47,206 nucleotides of DNA from Flavobacteriales bacterium. GTDB taxonomy: Bacteria; Bacteroidota; Bacteroidia; Flavobacteriales_F; PHOS-HE28. The DNA lies in contig JAEUSV010000077.1 in assembly GCA_016788485.1 (NCBI GenBank), forward strand, positions 1 to 47,206. The letters run 5' to 3'. The notes beneath the pieces were generated by a model. It saw only the letters and a list, made by a program, of their open reading frames with translations, made no database searches and had not been told where the DNA came from. The position numbers and the translations under genes are program-made. Below, one piece after another: positions 23,532 to 31,239 of the stretch. How positions within the stretch are numbered: the stretch's first letter is position 1; each line of letters begins with the position of its first letter.

Positions 23532-24818
23532 ATGAACGGTCAGGCGGGATCCACCTTCTCACGCAACGTGCTCACCCTGATGGGCGGCACCGCGCTGGCA
23601 CAGGCCATTCCGCTGCTCGCCAGCCCGCTGCTGGCAAGGCTCTACGCCCCGGAGCAGTTCGGTGCGCTGGCCATCCTGCTCGCCGTGGCGAACCCGATGA
23701 GCCTGCTGGTGTGCGGCCGCTACGAGCAAACGGTGGTGCTGCCGCGCGAGGACGAGAAGGCCACGGCGCTCGCACGGCTCGGGATGGTGCTGGCGGTGGT
23801 GGTGTCCCTGGTGCTGGGCGCCGTTCTCTGGGCTTTTCACCCGTTGTGGAGCGCATGGCTGGGTGGTGAAGCGGCCCGGGTGCCCTTGTTGCTGAGCCCG
23901 GCGCTCTTCCTGCTCATGGGCCTCTTCCAGCCCATGAACAACTGGCTGATCCGCAAGGAGGCCTTCCGGGCCATGGGGCTCAACAAGCTGGTGCAGACCT
24001 CGACCATCACCGCGGTATCGCTGCTGCTGGGGGTGTTGGCGGCCCGCCACGGCCTACTTCTCGGCTACATCGCCGGCTGGGTCGCTTACGTGGCCATTGG
24101 CGCGTGGCAGGGCCAATATGCAGGACTTCGCTATGGCCCGCTGCACCTGCCCGAGCTGCGTCGCGCGGCGCGGGAGTATGCGCACTTTCCGCTGTACAAC
24201 GCCGTGCCCGCGGTGCTCAACACCGCCACGCTCAGCGTGCCGGTCTTCCTCCTCGCCAAGGCCTTCGACGGCGAGGTCACCGGCCAGTTCAACCTGTGCA
24301 GGCAGACGATCCTGGTGCCGGTGACCTTCCTGGCCTCGAGCTACATGCAGGTGTACATGCAACGCGCCAGCGGCACGGTGAACGATGCGCGGCCCGTGCT
24401 GCCCGGGCTGCTCAGCGGCCTGCGCCTGCTGGGCCTCGCCGCAGCGGGGCTCGTGGCGGTGCTGGTGGTGGCGGGGCCCTGGCTGTTCGGCCTGGTGTTC
24501 GGTGATGCATGGACCACCGCGGGTGCTTATGCGCGCATCCTCGCACTTCCCATCGCGTTGCAGCTCCTGGTGGTCCCGTTCACCCCGCTGCTGCCTGCAC
24601 TGGGCCGCATCCGCGCGCAGAGCCTCTGGCAGGTGGCCTACTTCGCCGGCGTCGCGCTCATCGGCCTGTATCCCTTCGCGCACGCCACCGATTACCTCGT
24701 GGCCCTGGCCGTCGTGGAATCGGCGTGCTTCCTCGCCCTCGGCCTGCTGGTGCTGCGCAGCGCGAAGCAGCACGATGCCCAACTTGCAGAACCGCATGAT
24801 GGAACAGGCGTGGATTGA
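23532..24818 (+). CDS. Second Wzx-like oligosaccharide flippase
   Basis: A 428-aa protein from the ATG at 23532, with about 12 hydrophobic helices. The N-terminus NVLTLMGGTALAQAIPLLA and LLARLYAPEQFG are hallmarks of Wzx/RfbX-type exporters, and a GRYEQTVVLP motif follows. The sequence differs clearly from the preceding flippase, so this is not a recent duplication. It overlaps the start of the next gene by about 23 nt. Two adjacent exporters may serve two different lipid-linked glycans or stages. Confidence 0.9.
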   Translation: MNGQAGSTFSRNVLTLMGGTALAQAIPLLASPLLARLYAPEQFGALAILLAVANPMSLLVCGRYEQTVVLPREDEKATALARLGMVLAVVVSLVLGAVLWAFHPLWSAWLGGEAARVPLLLSPALFLLMGLFQPMNNWLIRKEAFRAMGLNKLVQTSTITAVSLLLGVLAARHGLLLGYIAGWVAYVAIGAWQGQYAGLRYGPLHLPELRRAAREYAHFPLYNAVPAVLNTATLSVPVFLLAKAFDGEVTGQFNLCRQTILVPVTFLASSYMQVYMQRASGTVNDARPVLPGLLSGLRLLGLAAAGLVAVLVVAGPWLFGLVFGDAWTTAGAYARILALPIALQLLVVPFTPLLPALGRIRAQSLWQVAYFAGVALIGLYPFAHATDYLVALAVVESACFLALGLLVLRSAKQHDAQLAEPHDGTGVD

Positions 24819-26064
24819 CCGTGTCGGAGCCGCGCGCCGCGTGGCCTTGCTGGCCGTGGCCGTGTGCCTGCCGCTGTGGCCCGGTGGCCTGCCCATGCTG
24901 TGCGGCCTGCTCGTGGTGCTCATGCTTCCGTGGGGCCGGGGTCGGTGGCGCTTGCGTCCCATGCAGCGCAACAGCCTGCTCCCCTGGTTCCTGGGGTATT
25001 ACCTCGTGCACGTGGTGGGCATGGCCTGGTCCACGAACCTGAAGCACGGCGCCTTCGACCTGGAGGTGAAGCTGCTCGCTGCGCTACTGCCGCTGGTGGT
25101 GGCGCTCGACCCGTTGCCGTGGCAGGTGGAACGCGGCCTTGTGCTCCGCGCCTTCCGCTGGGCGACGGCGCTCACCTTCCTGGTGCTCCTCTCGCGTTCG
25201 TCGGTGATCTTCATCGCCGAGCTCCTGTTGCGCGCGGAAGGCCCGGTGCCCAACACGCTGCCCTGGACCAACATCTTCTTCAGCACCTATTTCTCGCCCT
25301 GGCTGCATCCCAGCTACCTCGCGCATTACGGCGTGTTCGCGCTCGCCTCCGGGGCCCTCGGGCCGGATCTGCGCAGCGGGCCGCGCTGGGCCTCGGTGAT
25401 CGACCGGGGGCCGGTGCCGCTGCTGCTCGTGCTGGGCGTGGTGCTCACGGCCAGCAAGGCGGGATGGATCGGGCTCGCGCTGGTGGCCGTGTACCTGCTG
25501 GTGATCCACTGGAGGGAGCGCGCCGTGCGACGCGCCCTGCTGGGGGCCTCGCTCGGTTCGGCGTTGTTGCTGGCCGGGCTCGTCGCATCCTTCGGAACCG
25601 TGCGCGCCAAGTTCACCGACACCTGGCATGCGCTGGTGCATACCGACCCGCAGGGGCACGACAGCAGCTCGGCCCGGGTGCTCGTATGGAGCGCGGCCAT
25701 GGAACTGGTGAACGCATCGCCCTGGATCGGCACCGGCACAGGCGACGTGAAGGACGAACTGATCCGGGTCTACGGGGAACGCGGATACGCCTACCCGCTG
25801 GAGCACCGCCTCAACGCCCATTCGCAGCTCGTGCAGTCGGCGGTGGCGCTCGGCGTGCCCTTCGCGCTCTACCTGCTCCTGGCCCTGCTGGTGCCGCTGG
25901 TCTCCGCGGTCCGCGCCAGGGACCACCTGCTCGTGTCCTTCATCGTGCTCGCCCTGGTGAACTGGAGTTTCGAGTCCATGCTCGAGGTGCAGGCCGGCGT
26001 GGTCTTCTTCCTGTTCTTTGCGGCGGTGCTGGACCCTTCGGCCAAGCCTGAACGCCATCCATGA
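24796..26064 (+). CDS. O-antigen ligase / Wzy-type polymerase
   Basis: A 422-aa protein with about 11 hydrophobic spans and a large periplasmic loop, the layout of the WaaL/Wzy_C family. Telling segments are SKAGWIG, a WIGTGTGDVKDEL motif after the loop, and the AHSQLVQSAVALG helix with the conserved histidine. Possible starts are 24775, 24796 and 24799; I use 24796. All overlap the flippase gene end. It should join or polymerise lipid-linked glycan on the periplasmic face. Its stop overlaps the next ATG by 4 nt. Confidence 0.88.
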   Translation: MMEQAWIDRVGAARRVALLAVAVCLPLWPGGLPMLCGLLVVLMLPWGRGRWRLRPMQRNSLLPWFLGYYLVHVVGMAWSTNLKHGAFDLEVKLLAALLPLVVALDPLPWQVERGLVLRAFRWATALTFLVLLSRSSVIFIAELLLRAEGPVPNTLPWTNIFFSTYFSPWLHPSYLAHYGVFALASGALGPDLRSGPRWASVIDRGPVPLLLVLGVVLTASKAGWIGLALVAVYLLVIHWRERAVRRALLGASLGSALLLAGLVASFGTVRAKFTDTWHALVHTDPQGHDSSSARVLVWSAAMELVNASPWIGTGTGDVKDELIRVYGERGYAYPLEHRLNAHSQLVQSAVALGVPFALYLLLALLVPLVSAVRARDHLLVSFIVLALVNWSFESMLEVQAGVVFFLFFAAVLDPSAKPERHP

Positions 26065-27308
26065 GGATCATCCTGCTCACGCAGTACTTCCCGCCTGAGG
26101 TGGGTGCGCCGCAGAACAGGCTGTTCGCCATGGCGAAGGGGCTTCGGGCCAAGGGCGCGGAGGTGGAGGTGCTCACGGCCATGCCGAACTACCCGGACAT
26201 GCGCATCCATGCCGGCTACAGGGGGCGTTGGAGCATGAGGCAGGAGATGGAAGGCCTTCGTGTGCATCGCGTGTGGCTGTTCGTTTCGAAGGGCCGCGGG
26301 CTGGTGGCACGTCTGATGAACTACTTCTCGTTCGTGTTCACCGCACTGGCGTACGGCCTGTTCAAGTTGCGCAAGGCCGATGTCCTGCTGGTGGAGTCGC
26401 CGCCGCTGTTCCTCGGCATCACGGCCATGTGGCTGGCCCGGGCGAAGGGTGCGAAGCTCGTGTTCAATGTGAGCGACCTGTGGCCCGAGAGCGCGGTTCA
26501 GCTCGGCCTGGTCACCAACCGCTTCGCCATCGGCCTCAGCGAACGGCTCGAGATGCGGTGCTATCGGCGGTCCGCGTTGATCACCGGGCAGACCATGGGC
26601 ATTGTGGACAATATCCGCTCGCGTTGTCCCGACCGCACCGTGCTGTGGATACCCAACGGCGTGGACATCGACCTGATCGAACGGGTGGGCGATGGTGCAG
26701 GTGCGCGAGCCCGCCATGGGGTGCCGGCCACCGCCTTCGTGCTGGCCTACACCGGGATCATCGGCCATGCGCAGGGCCTGGAGGTGGTGCTCAACGCTGC
26801 TGAACGGCTGGCGGACCGGCCCGAAGTGCTGTTCCTGCTGGTCGGCGACGGTCCCGAGCGTGCGGGCCTGAGGGAGATGGCGGCTGCGAATGGGCTTGCG
26901 AACGTGCGTTTCATCGACCCCATGCCCCGCGGGGAGGTGCTGGCGCTGGTCGCGGCCTGCGATGGGGTGGTGGTGCCGCTGCGCCGCAACAAGCTCTTCG
27001 AAGGCGCGATCCCCAGCAAGATCTTCGAGGCGCTCGCCCTTGGAAGGCCGTTGCTGCTGGGCGTGGAAGGAGAGGCCCGGCGGCTCTTCGTCGAGGAGGG
27101 ACAGGCAGGCCTCGCGTTCGCGCCTGAGGATGCCGGGGCGCTGGAGCAGGCCGTGCGCCAGTATCTCGATGAGCCCGCACTGCGCACCGCCCACGGTGCC
27201 AACGGCGCCCGTTACGTGCGGGAGCGCTTCGACCGGCGCATGATCACCGAACGGCTCTGGAACGGCTTGCAGGACCTGTTTGGAGCGCAGCGGCCGGGCG
27301 ACCGCTGA
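26061..27308 (+). CDS. Family 4 glycosyltransferase (WbuB-like)
   Basis: A complete GT-B enzyme of 415 aa. The N-terminal lobe has LLTQYFPPEVGAPQNR and VFNVSDLWPESAVQLG, both characteristic of WbuB-type amino-sugar transferases. The linker IPNGVD and a C-terminal lobe with LVGDGPER and GAIPSKIFEALALGRP bind the nucleotide sugar. By family it transfers an N-acetyl-fucosamine-like residue from UDP-sugar to a lipid-linked acceptor. It is translationally coupled (ATGA) to the ligase/polymerase gene and ends the plus-strand operon at 27308. Confidence 0.9.
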   Translation: MRIILLTQYFPPEVGAPQNRLFAMAKGLRAKGAEVEVLTAMPNYPDMRIHAGYRGRWSMRQEMEGLRVHRVWLFVSKGRGLVARLMNYFSFVFTALAYGLFKLRKADVLLVESPPLFLGITAMWLARAKGAKLVFNVSDLWPESAVQLGLVTNRFAIGLSERLEMRCYRRSALITGQTMGIVDNIRSRCPDRTVLWIPNGVDIDLIERVGDGAGARARHGVPATAFVLAYTGIIGHAQGLEVVLNAAERLADRPEVLFLLVGDGPERAGLREMAAANGLANVRFIDPMPRGEVLALVAACDGVVVPLRRNKLFEGAIPSKIFEALALGRPLLLGVEGEARRLFVEEGQAGLAFAPEDAGALEQAVRQYLDEPALRTAHGANGARYVRERFDRRMITERLWNGLQDLFGAQRPGDR

Positions 27309-27343
27309 ACAGGGCATTCACGACGCTCCCCGCCGACCGGATA

Positions 27344-28618
27344 TCACCCGACCTGCTCGTCACCATGCTTGCCGATGGGTGCTTGCAGCGCGGTCGCACC
27401 GGGCCGAGCGCGGACCAGGAGCACCAGCACGAAGAGGAGCGTGAACGAGAGCAGCTTGTAGTGGTCGTGGAACCAGAAGAAACTTCCGAACAGCAGGTGC
27501 ACGTTCGCGCCGAGCAGCAGCAGCGCCCCTGCGATGAGGACGCCTTTCCCCGGGGCACGCGAGGGTGGCGCTTCCGTGGCTGCCATCGCCAGGTAGAGCA
27601 CGGCCGGCGCCATGTAGAGCATGGCATAGTTCTGCTGGTGCGGGAAGATCAACGGAATGCTGGCCAGGAGGTACCCGACCTCGCAGGCCCGTTGGAGCCC
27701 TGACGGCGCAGGTCGGAAGGGCGGGAGCCGAAGCACGATCACCATGCCGAGCCCAAGGACAAGCCTGGCCAGCCAGGTGAACTTGCCGACCTGTTCATCG
27801 GTCATGCGCACCACCCGGCGCGGCAAGGTCACGCCGTAATCCCGCACATGGTCGCCCCCGCCGTAGGCCGAGATCAAGCTCCCCAGCGCGATGAAATCGG
27901 GCTCCTCATCGTCGAGCACATGGCGCTTGTCCGTGGGGTTCAACAGCTCCACCCGCGAGCGGAGCATGTCAGCCCCGCGCTCCTTTCCCGTCAGAAGCAA
28001 GGGCGCGGCCACCCAGAGGGCCAGCGCGAAGGGCAGCACCAGCAGGGGCCGCCATGTGGCACGGTAGACCCAGTAGGGCACCACGATCAGCGGCAGCAGC
28101 TTCATGTCGATGCCGAAGGCCACGATCACCGCCGCCAGCACCGGCCTTCCCCGAAGCGCCTGTTCGATGCCCTCCAGGCAGCACCAGAGCAGCACGAACG
28201 AGGCCTGGCAGGTGTTCAGGTTGTCGCGTACGGCCTGCAGCAGCACGAGCGCTGCGATCGCCTGCACCAGACGCTGTCGCTCCAGGGGCCAGGTGTCAAG
28301 TCCGGCCCATGCCGCCACGATGCGGTAGCTGCGCCACAGCAGCACCATCCCCAGCAGGCCCCACAGCATCTTGGCCAGCGCGAGCGGCAGGGCGTTCAAT
28401 GGCGCGATCACGTAGGCGAAGGCCAGGCCGTAGAAGAAGCGGTAGCCCTGGCGGTAGCCGATGGTGTACACGTTGCCGCCGTCCACCAGCTCCTGCGATG
28501 CGTCGAGGAAGATCTCGAGGTCGTTCGGATTGGGGATGGCCAGCACCAGGGTGATGAGCTGGAACACCGCGAAACCCCACAGCACGAAGGTGGTCCAGGA
28601 CGGCAGGGAACGCGCCAT
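27344..28618 (-). CDS. GT87-like membrane glycosyltransferase
   Basis: A 424-aa protein from the ATG at 28618; the 16 residues upstream in frame are rejected because a promoter box (28623-28630) overlaps them. About ten hydrophobic spans with an acidic first loop (NPNDLEIFLDASQELVDGG and a following Y-R-GYRFFYG segment) match the family 87/DUF2029 GT-C group, polyprenyl-phosphomannose-type transferases. It runs opposite to the operons on both sides and has its own promoter, so it was probably inserted into or regulated apart from the glycan locus. Confidence 0.8.
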   Translation of the reverse strand: MARSLPSWTTFVLWGFAVFQLITLVLAIPNPNDLEIFLDASQELVDGGNVYTIGYRQGYRFFYGLAFAYVIAPLNALPLALAKMLWGLLGMVLLWRSYRIVAAWAGLDTWPLERQRLVQAIAALVLLQAVRDNLNTCQASFVLLWCCLEGIEQALRGRPVLAAVIVAFGIDMKLLPLIVVPYWVYRATWRPLLVLPFALALWVAAPLLLTGKERGADMLRSRVELLNPTDKRHVLDDEEPDFIALGSLISAYGGGDHVRDYGVTLPRRVVRMTDEQVGKFTWLARLVLGLGMVIVLRLPPFRPAPSGLQRACEVGYLLASIPLIFPHQQNYAMLYMAPAVLYLAMAATEAPPSRAPGKGVLIAGALLLLGANVHLLFGSFFWFHDHYKLLSFTLLFVLVLLVRARPGATALQAPIGKHGDEQVG

Positions 28619-28622
28619 GCCG

Positions 28623-28630
28623 CGAATGTA
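28623..28630 (-). promoter_or_regulatory. Promoter box 4 nt before start codon
   Basis: TACATTCG on the minus strand ends 4 nt before the ATG at 28618. It is back-to-back with the box of the divergent aminotransferase gene (28683-28690). Confidence 0.5.
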
Positions 28631-28682
28631 GGCGCGTGGTCCGTGCACTTGAGGCAGGGGCGGCACCAGGGCATGGGCCTTC

Positions 28683-28690
28683 TACCTTCG
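28683..28690 (+). promoter_or_regulatory. Promoter box of the aminotransferase gene
   Basis: TACCTTCG ends 6 nt before the ATG at 28697, predicting a leaderless or nearly leaderless mRNA. Confidence 0.5.
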
Positions 28691-28696
28691 CCACCG

Positions 28697-29902
28697 ATGA
28701 TCCCCTTCAGCCCGCCCCGCATCGACGAACGCACGATCGCCGAGGTCACCGCCGCGCTCCGTTCCGGCTGGATCACCACCGGTCCGCGCACCAAGGAGTT
28801 CGAACGCAGGCTGGCGGCCTATTGCGGGGTGGAGCAGGTGATCGCGCTGAACGCATGGACCAACGCCTGCGAACTGGTGCTGCGCTGGTTCGGCATCGGA
28901 ACGGGCGACGAAGTGCTGGTGCCCGCGTACACCTATTGCGCCACGGCCAACATCGTGCTGCATGTGGGGGCGCGGCCCGTGATGGTCGATGTGAAGGACG
29001 ACTTCACCATGGACCTCGAAGCCGCGCGTCGGCTGGTGACACCCGCCACCAAGTGCATCATGCCGGTGGACATCGGCGGGCTCCCGGCGGACCAGGAGGG
29101 CGCGATGCGCCTGGCCGAGGACATGCGCACGGTGTTCCAGGCCGAGGGCGAGGTGCAGCAGCAGCTGGGGCGCATGCTCGTGCTCAGCGATGCCGCGCAT
29201 TCCTTCGGGGCGCACATCGGTGCCCGTCGTGTGGGCGCCATCGCCGACATCACCGGGTTCAGTTTCCACGCGGTGAAGAACCTCACCACGGCCGAGGGCG
29301 GAGCGCTCGCGCTGAACCTGCCCGCCCCCTTCAGCAACGCGGTGTTGTACCGCCATTTCAACGTGATGAGCCTGCACGGCCAGAGCAAGGATGCCTTGAG
29401 CAAGATGCAGGCCGGGGCCTGGCGCTACGACGTGACCATGGCCGGCTGGAAGTGCAACATGACCGACCTGCAGGCCGCGATCGGACTGGTGGAACTGGAC
29501 CGGTACGACAGCGAGACACTGCCCAGGCGCAAGGCCATCTGCACCCGGTACAGCGACGCCTTTGCCGGCGACCAGCGCTTTCTGGCACCTTCCTTCGGCG
29601 ATGCCGCGCGCGAGGGGTCGTACCATCTGTACATGCTGCGCCTCACCAACGCCTCCGAAGATCAGCGCGATGCGGTGATCGCGGCCATCGCACAGCGCGA
29701 GGTCAGTGTGAACGTGCACTTCATCCCCATGCCCATGCTTTCGGTGTACCGCGGGCTGGGCTACCGCATCGCCGATTTCCCGAACGCCTACCGGCAATAC
29801 AGCCGCGAGATCAGCCTGCCGGTGTACTACGACCTCTCCGATGCGCAGGTGGACCAGGTGGTGAAGGCCGTGAAAGAGGCCGTGACCGAGGTGATGGGCT
29901 GA
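28697..29902 (+). CDS. DegT/DnrJ/EryC1-type sugar aminotransferase
   Basis: A 401-aa PLP enzyme. It starts IPFSPPRIDERTIAEV and has SGWITTGP. The cofactor aspartate is D165 in LVLSDAAHSFG and the PLP lysine is K194 in SFHAVKNLTTAEGG. This is the sequence pattern of nucleotide-sugar aminotransferases such as WecE, ArnB or PglE, which convert a keto sugar to an amino sugar. The keto sugar could come from the WbpM-like dehydratase at 36032. It has about 20 extra residues between strands around 132-158. It sits 3 nt upstream of the PglC-like gene. Confidence 0.93.
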   Translation: MIPFSPPRIDERTIAEVTAALRSGWITTGPRTKEFERRLAAYCGVEQVIALNAWTNACELVLRWFGIGTGDEVLVPAYTYCATANIVLHVGARPVMVDVKDDFTMDLEAARRLVTPATKCIMPVDIGGLPADQEGAMRLAEDMRTVFQAEGEVQQQLGRMLVLSDAAHSFGAHIGARRVGAIADITGFSFHAVKNLTTAEGGALALNLPAPFSNAVLYRHFNVMSLHGQSKDALSKMQAGAWRYDVTMAGWKCNMTDLQAAIGLVELDRYDSETLPRRKAICTRYSDAFAGDQRFLAPSFGDAAREGSYHLYMLRLTNASEDQRDAVIAAIAQREVSVNVHFIPMPMLSVYRGLGYRIADFPNAYRQYSREISLPVYYDLSDAQVDQVVKAVKEAVTEVMG

Positions 29903-29905
29903 GCC

Positions 29906-30499
29906 ATGGGCATCAAGCGCGCGTTCGATATCGTCTTCGCCTTCGTGGCGCTGGTGATCCTGTCGCCGCTGCTGCTGGTCTTCACCTTGGCCGTGGCGTT
30001 CAGCTCGCCCGGCGGCGCCTTCTTCCGCCAGGTGCGCGTGGGCCGGAACGGCAGGGAGTTCAGGCTGCTGAAGTTCCGCAGCATGCGGCCGGGCAGCGAG
30101 GCCAAGGGGCAGCTCACCATCGGCGGTCGCGATCCGCGCATCACACCGGTGGGCTACTTCCTGCGCAGGACCAAGCTGGACGAGCTTCCGCAGCTGTGGA
30201 ACGTGCTGGTGGGCGACATGAGCATCGTGGGCCCCCGGCCCGAGGTGCCGCGCTATGTGGCCTTGTACACGCCCGAACAGCGCCGCGTGCTTTCCGTGCG
30301 GCCCGGCATCACGGGCATGGCCAGCCTCGATTACGTGGACGAGAACGACCTGCTGGCGAAAGCCGCCGATCCGGAGCGCACGTACATCGAACAAGTGATG
30401 CCGGCGAAGCTGGCGCTGGACCTTCGCTACGTACGCGAGCGCAGCATGGCCCTCGACCTGCGCATCATCGCCGCCACCTTGAAGCTGATCTTCCGGTAG
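29906..30499 (+). CDS. Undecaprenyl-phosphate sugar phosphotransferase (PglC-like)
   Basis: A 197-aa protein. An N-terminal membrane helix (~8-32) precedes the bacterial sugar transferase domain with [28 protein letters not shown] and [10 protein letters not shown]. The small size, without extra N-terminal spans, matches monotopic PglC-type enzymes. It moves a phospho-sugar from UDP-sugar onto undecaprenyl phosphate and so starts the lipid-linked glycan. It is in a two-gene unit with the aminotransferase, the likely supplier of its amino sugar. It is convergent with the next gene, 7 nt between stops. Confidence 0.94.
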   Translation: MGIKRAFDIVFAFVALVILSPLLLVFTLAVAFSSPGGAFFRQVRVGRNGREFRLLKFRSMRPGSEAKGQLTIGGRDPRITPVGYFLRRTKLDELPQLWNVLVGDMSIVGPRPEVPRYVALYTPEQRRVLSVRPGITGMASLDYVDENDLLAKAADPERTYIEQVMPAKLALDLRYVRERSMALDLRIIAATLKLIFR

Positions 30500-30506
30500 G
30501 CACGGC

Positions 30507-31142
30507 TCACTTCACGCCCAGTTTCTTACGCACCTTCTCCGGTACCATCATGCCCATGAGCGCTTCCATCTCGGGCTTGTACCCCACGAACTTCCAATCA
30601 CCCAGGGCAGGGTCCTTCACGGCGAACATGGTGTTCCCGCTGCGGATCAGGTAATCCCTGGACCCTTCGTCGAAACGGACCTGGTCCTTGCCCATGCTCG
30701 CCTGGAGCATGACCAGCAGGGCCTGGTCGCGTTCCGCCTGTTCCGCGGCATCGAGGGGGGCGCCATCCGGTCCCTGGTCGGGTGACGAATGCATGCGCAT
30801 GTGGTTCTCATAGCTGATGCTGTGATAGACGATGCCCGCCTCTTTCACGGGCCCCTTGATGCGTTGTACCATCACCGTATCGATCACCATGGACACTTCC
30901 GGATCGTTGAAGGTCTTCTCCATGGCCTGCAGCATGGCCTCCTTGGGGATCACGGTGTACAGCTTGGGATGCACCTGTTCCAGCACATAGGCGAAGTCGC
31001 CGCGCTGGGTCGCCAGCAGGTAAGCGTTCATGGCGCGGGCGAGGGAGGTGTCGGCCGGTGCCCCTTTCTGTGCGACCACGGGACGGCCGAGCGTGATCAC
31101 GAACAGGAAGGGCAGCAGGCGAAGGAGGTGCATGTGGTGCAT
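30507..31142 (-). CDS. Secreted hypothetical protein, 211 aa
   Basis: A signal peptide spans ~1-25 (ending VVAQ); another ATG at 31133 would shorten it by three residues. The mature part begins with a helical ARAMNAYLLATQRGDFAYVLEQVHP segment, like the opening of NTF2-like or SnoaL-type small domains, and continues with mixed strands. It has no catalytic motif I can name. It is read away from the glycan genes and has no obvious operon partner. Confidence 0.6.
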   Translation of the reverse strand: MHHMHLLRLLPFLFVITLGRPVVAQKGAPADTSLARAMNAYLLATQRGDFAYVLEQVHPKLYTVIPKEAMLQAMEKTFNDPEVSMVIDTVMVQRIKGPVKEAGIVYHSISYENHMRMHSSPDQGPDGAPLDAAEQAERDQALLVMLQASMGKDQVRFDEGSRDYLIRSGNTMFAVKDPALGDWKFVGYKPEMEALMGMMVPEKVRKKLGVK

Positions 31143-31190
31143 GACGGCAAGGTAGGCGTGGACGTGCGGAAGGAGAAGCCCCTGAACGCA

Positions 31191-31222
31191 CGAAGCGCCC
31201 CCGGTTCCCCGGAGGCGCTTCG
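31191..31222 (-). terminator. Terminator after the T9SS cargo gene
   Basis: A 13-bp stem, GAAGCGCC-CCGG with CCGG-GGCGCTTC, one internal mismatch and a 4-nt loop, 18 nt beyond the stop of the T9SS cargo gene. Confidence 0.75.
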
Positions 31223-31239
31223 CAAGGCAGTTCGGCAGC

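Noticed and set aside
27848..28696. N-terminal extension of the aminotransferase
   Set aside because: This stretch is antisense to the GT87-like gene; the aminotransferase fold begins at ATG 28697 behind a promoter box.
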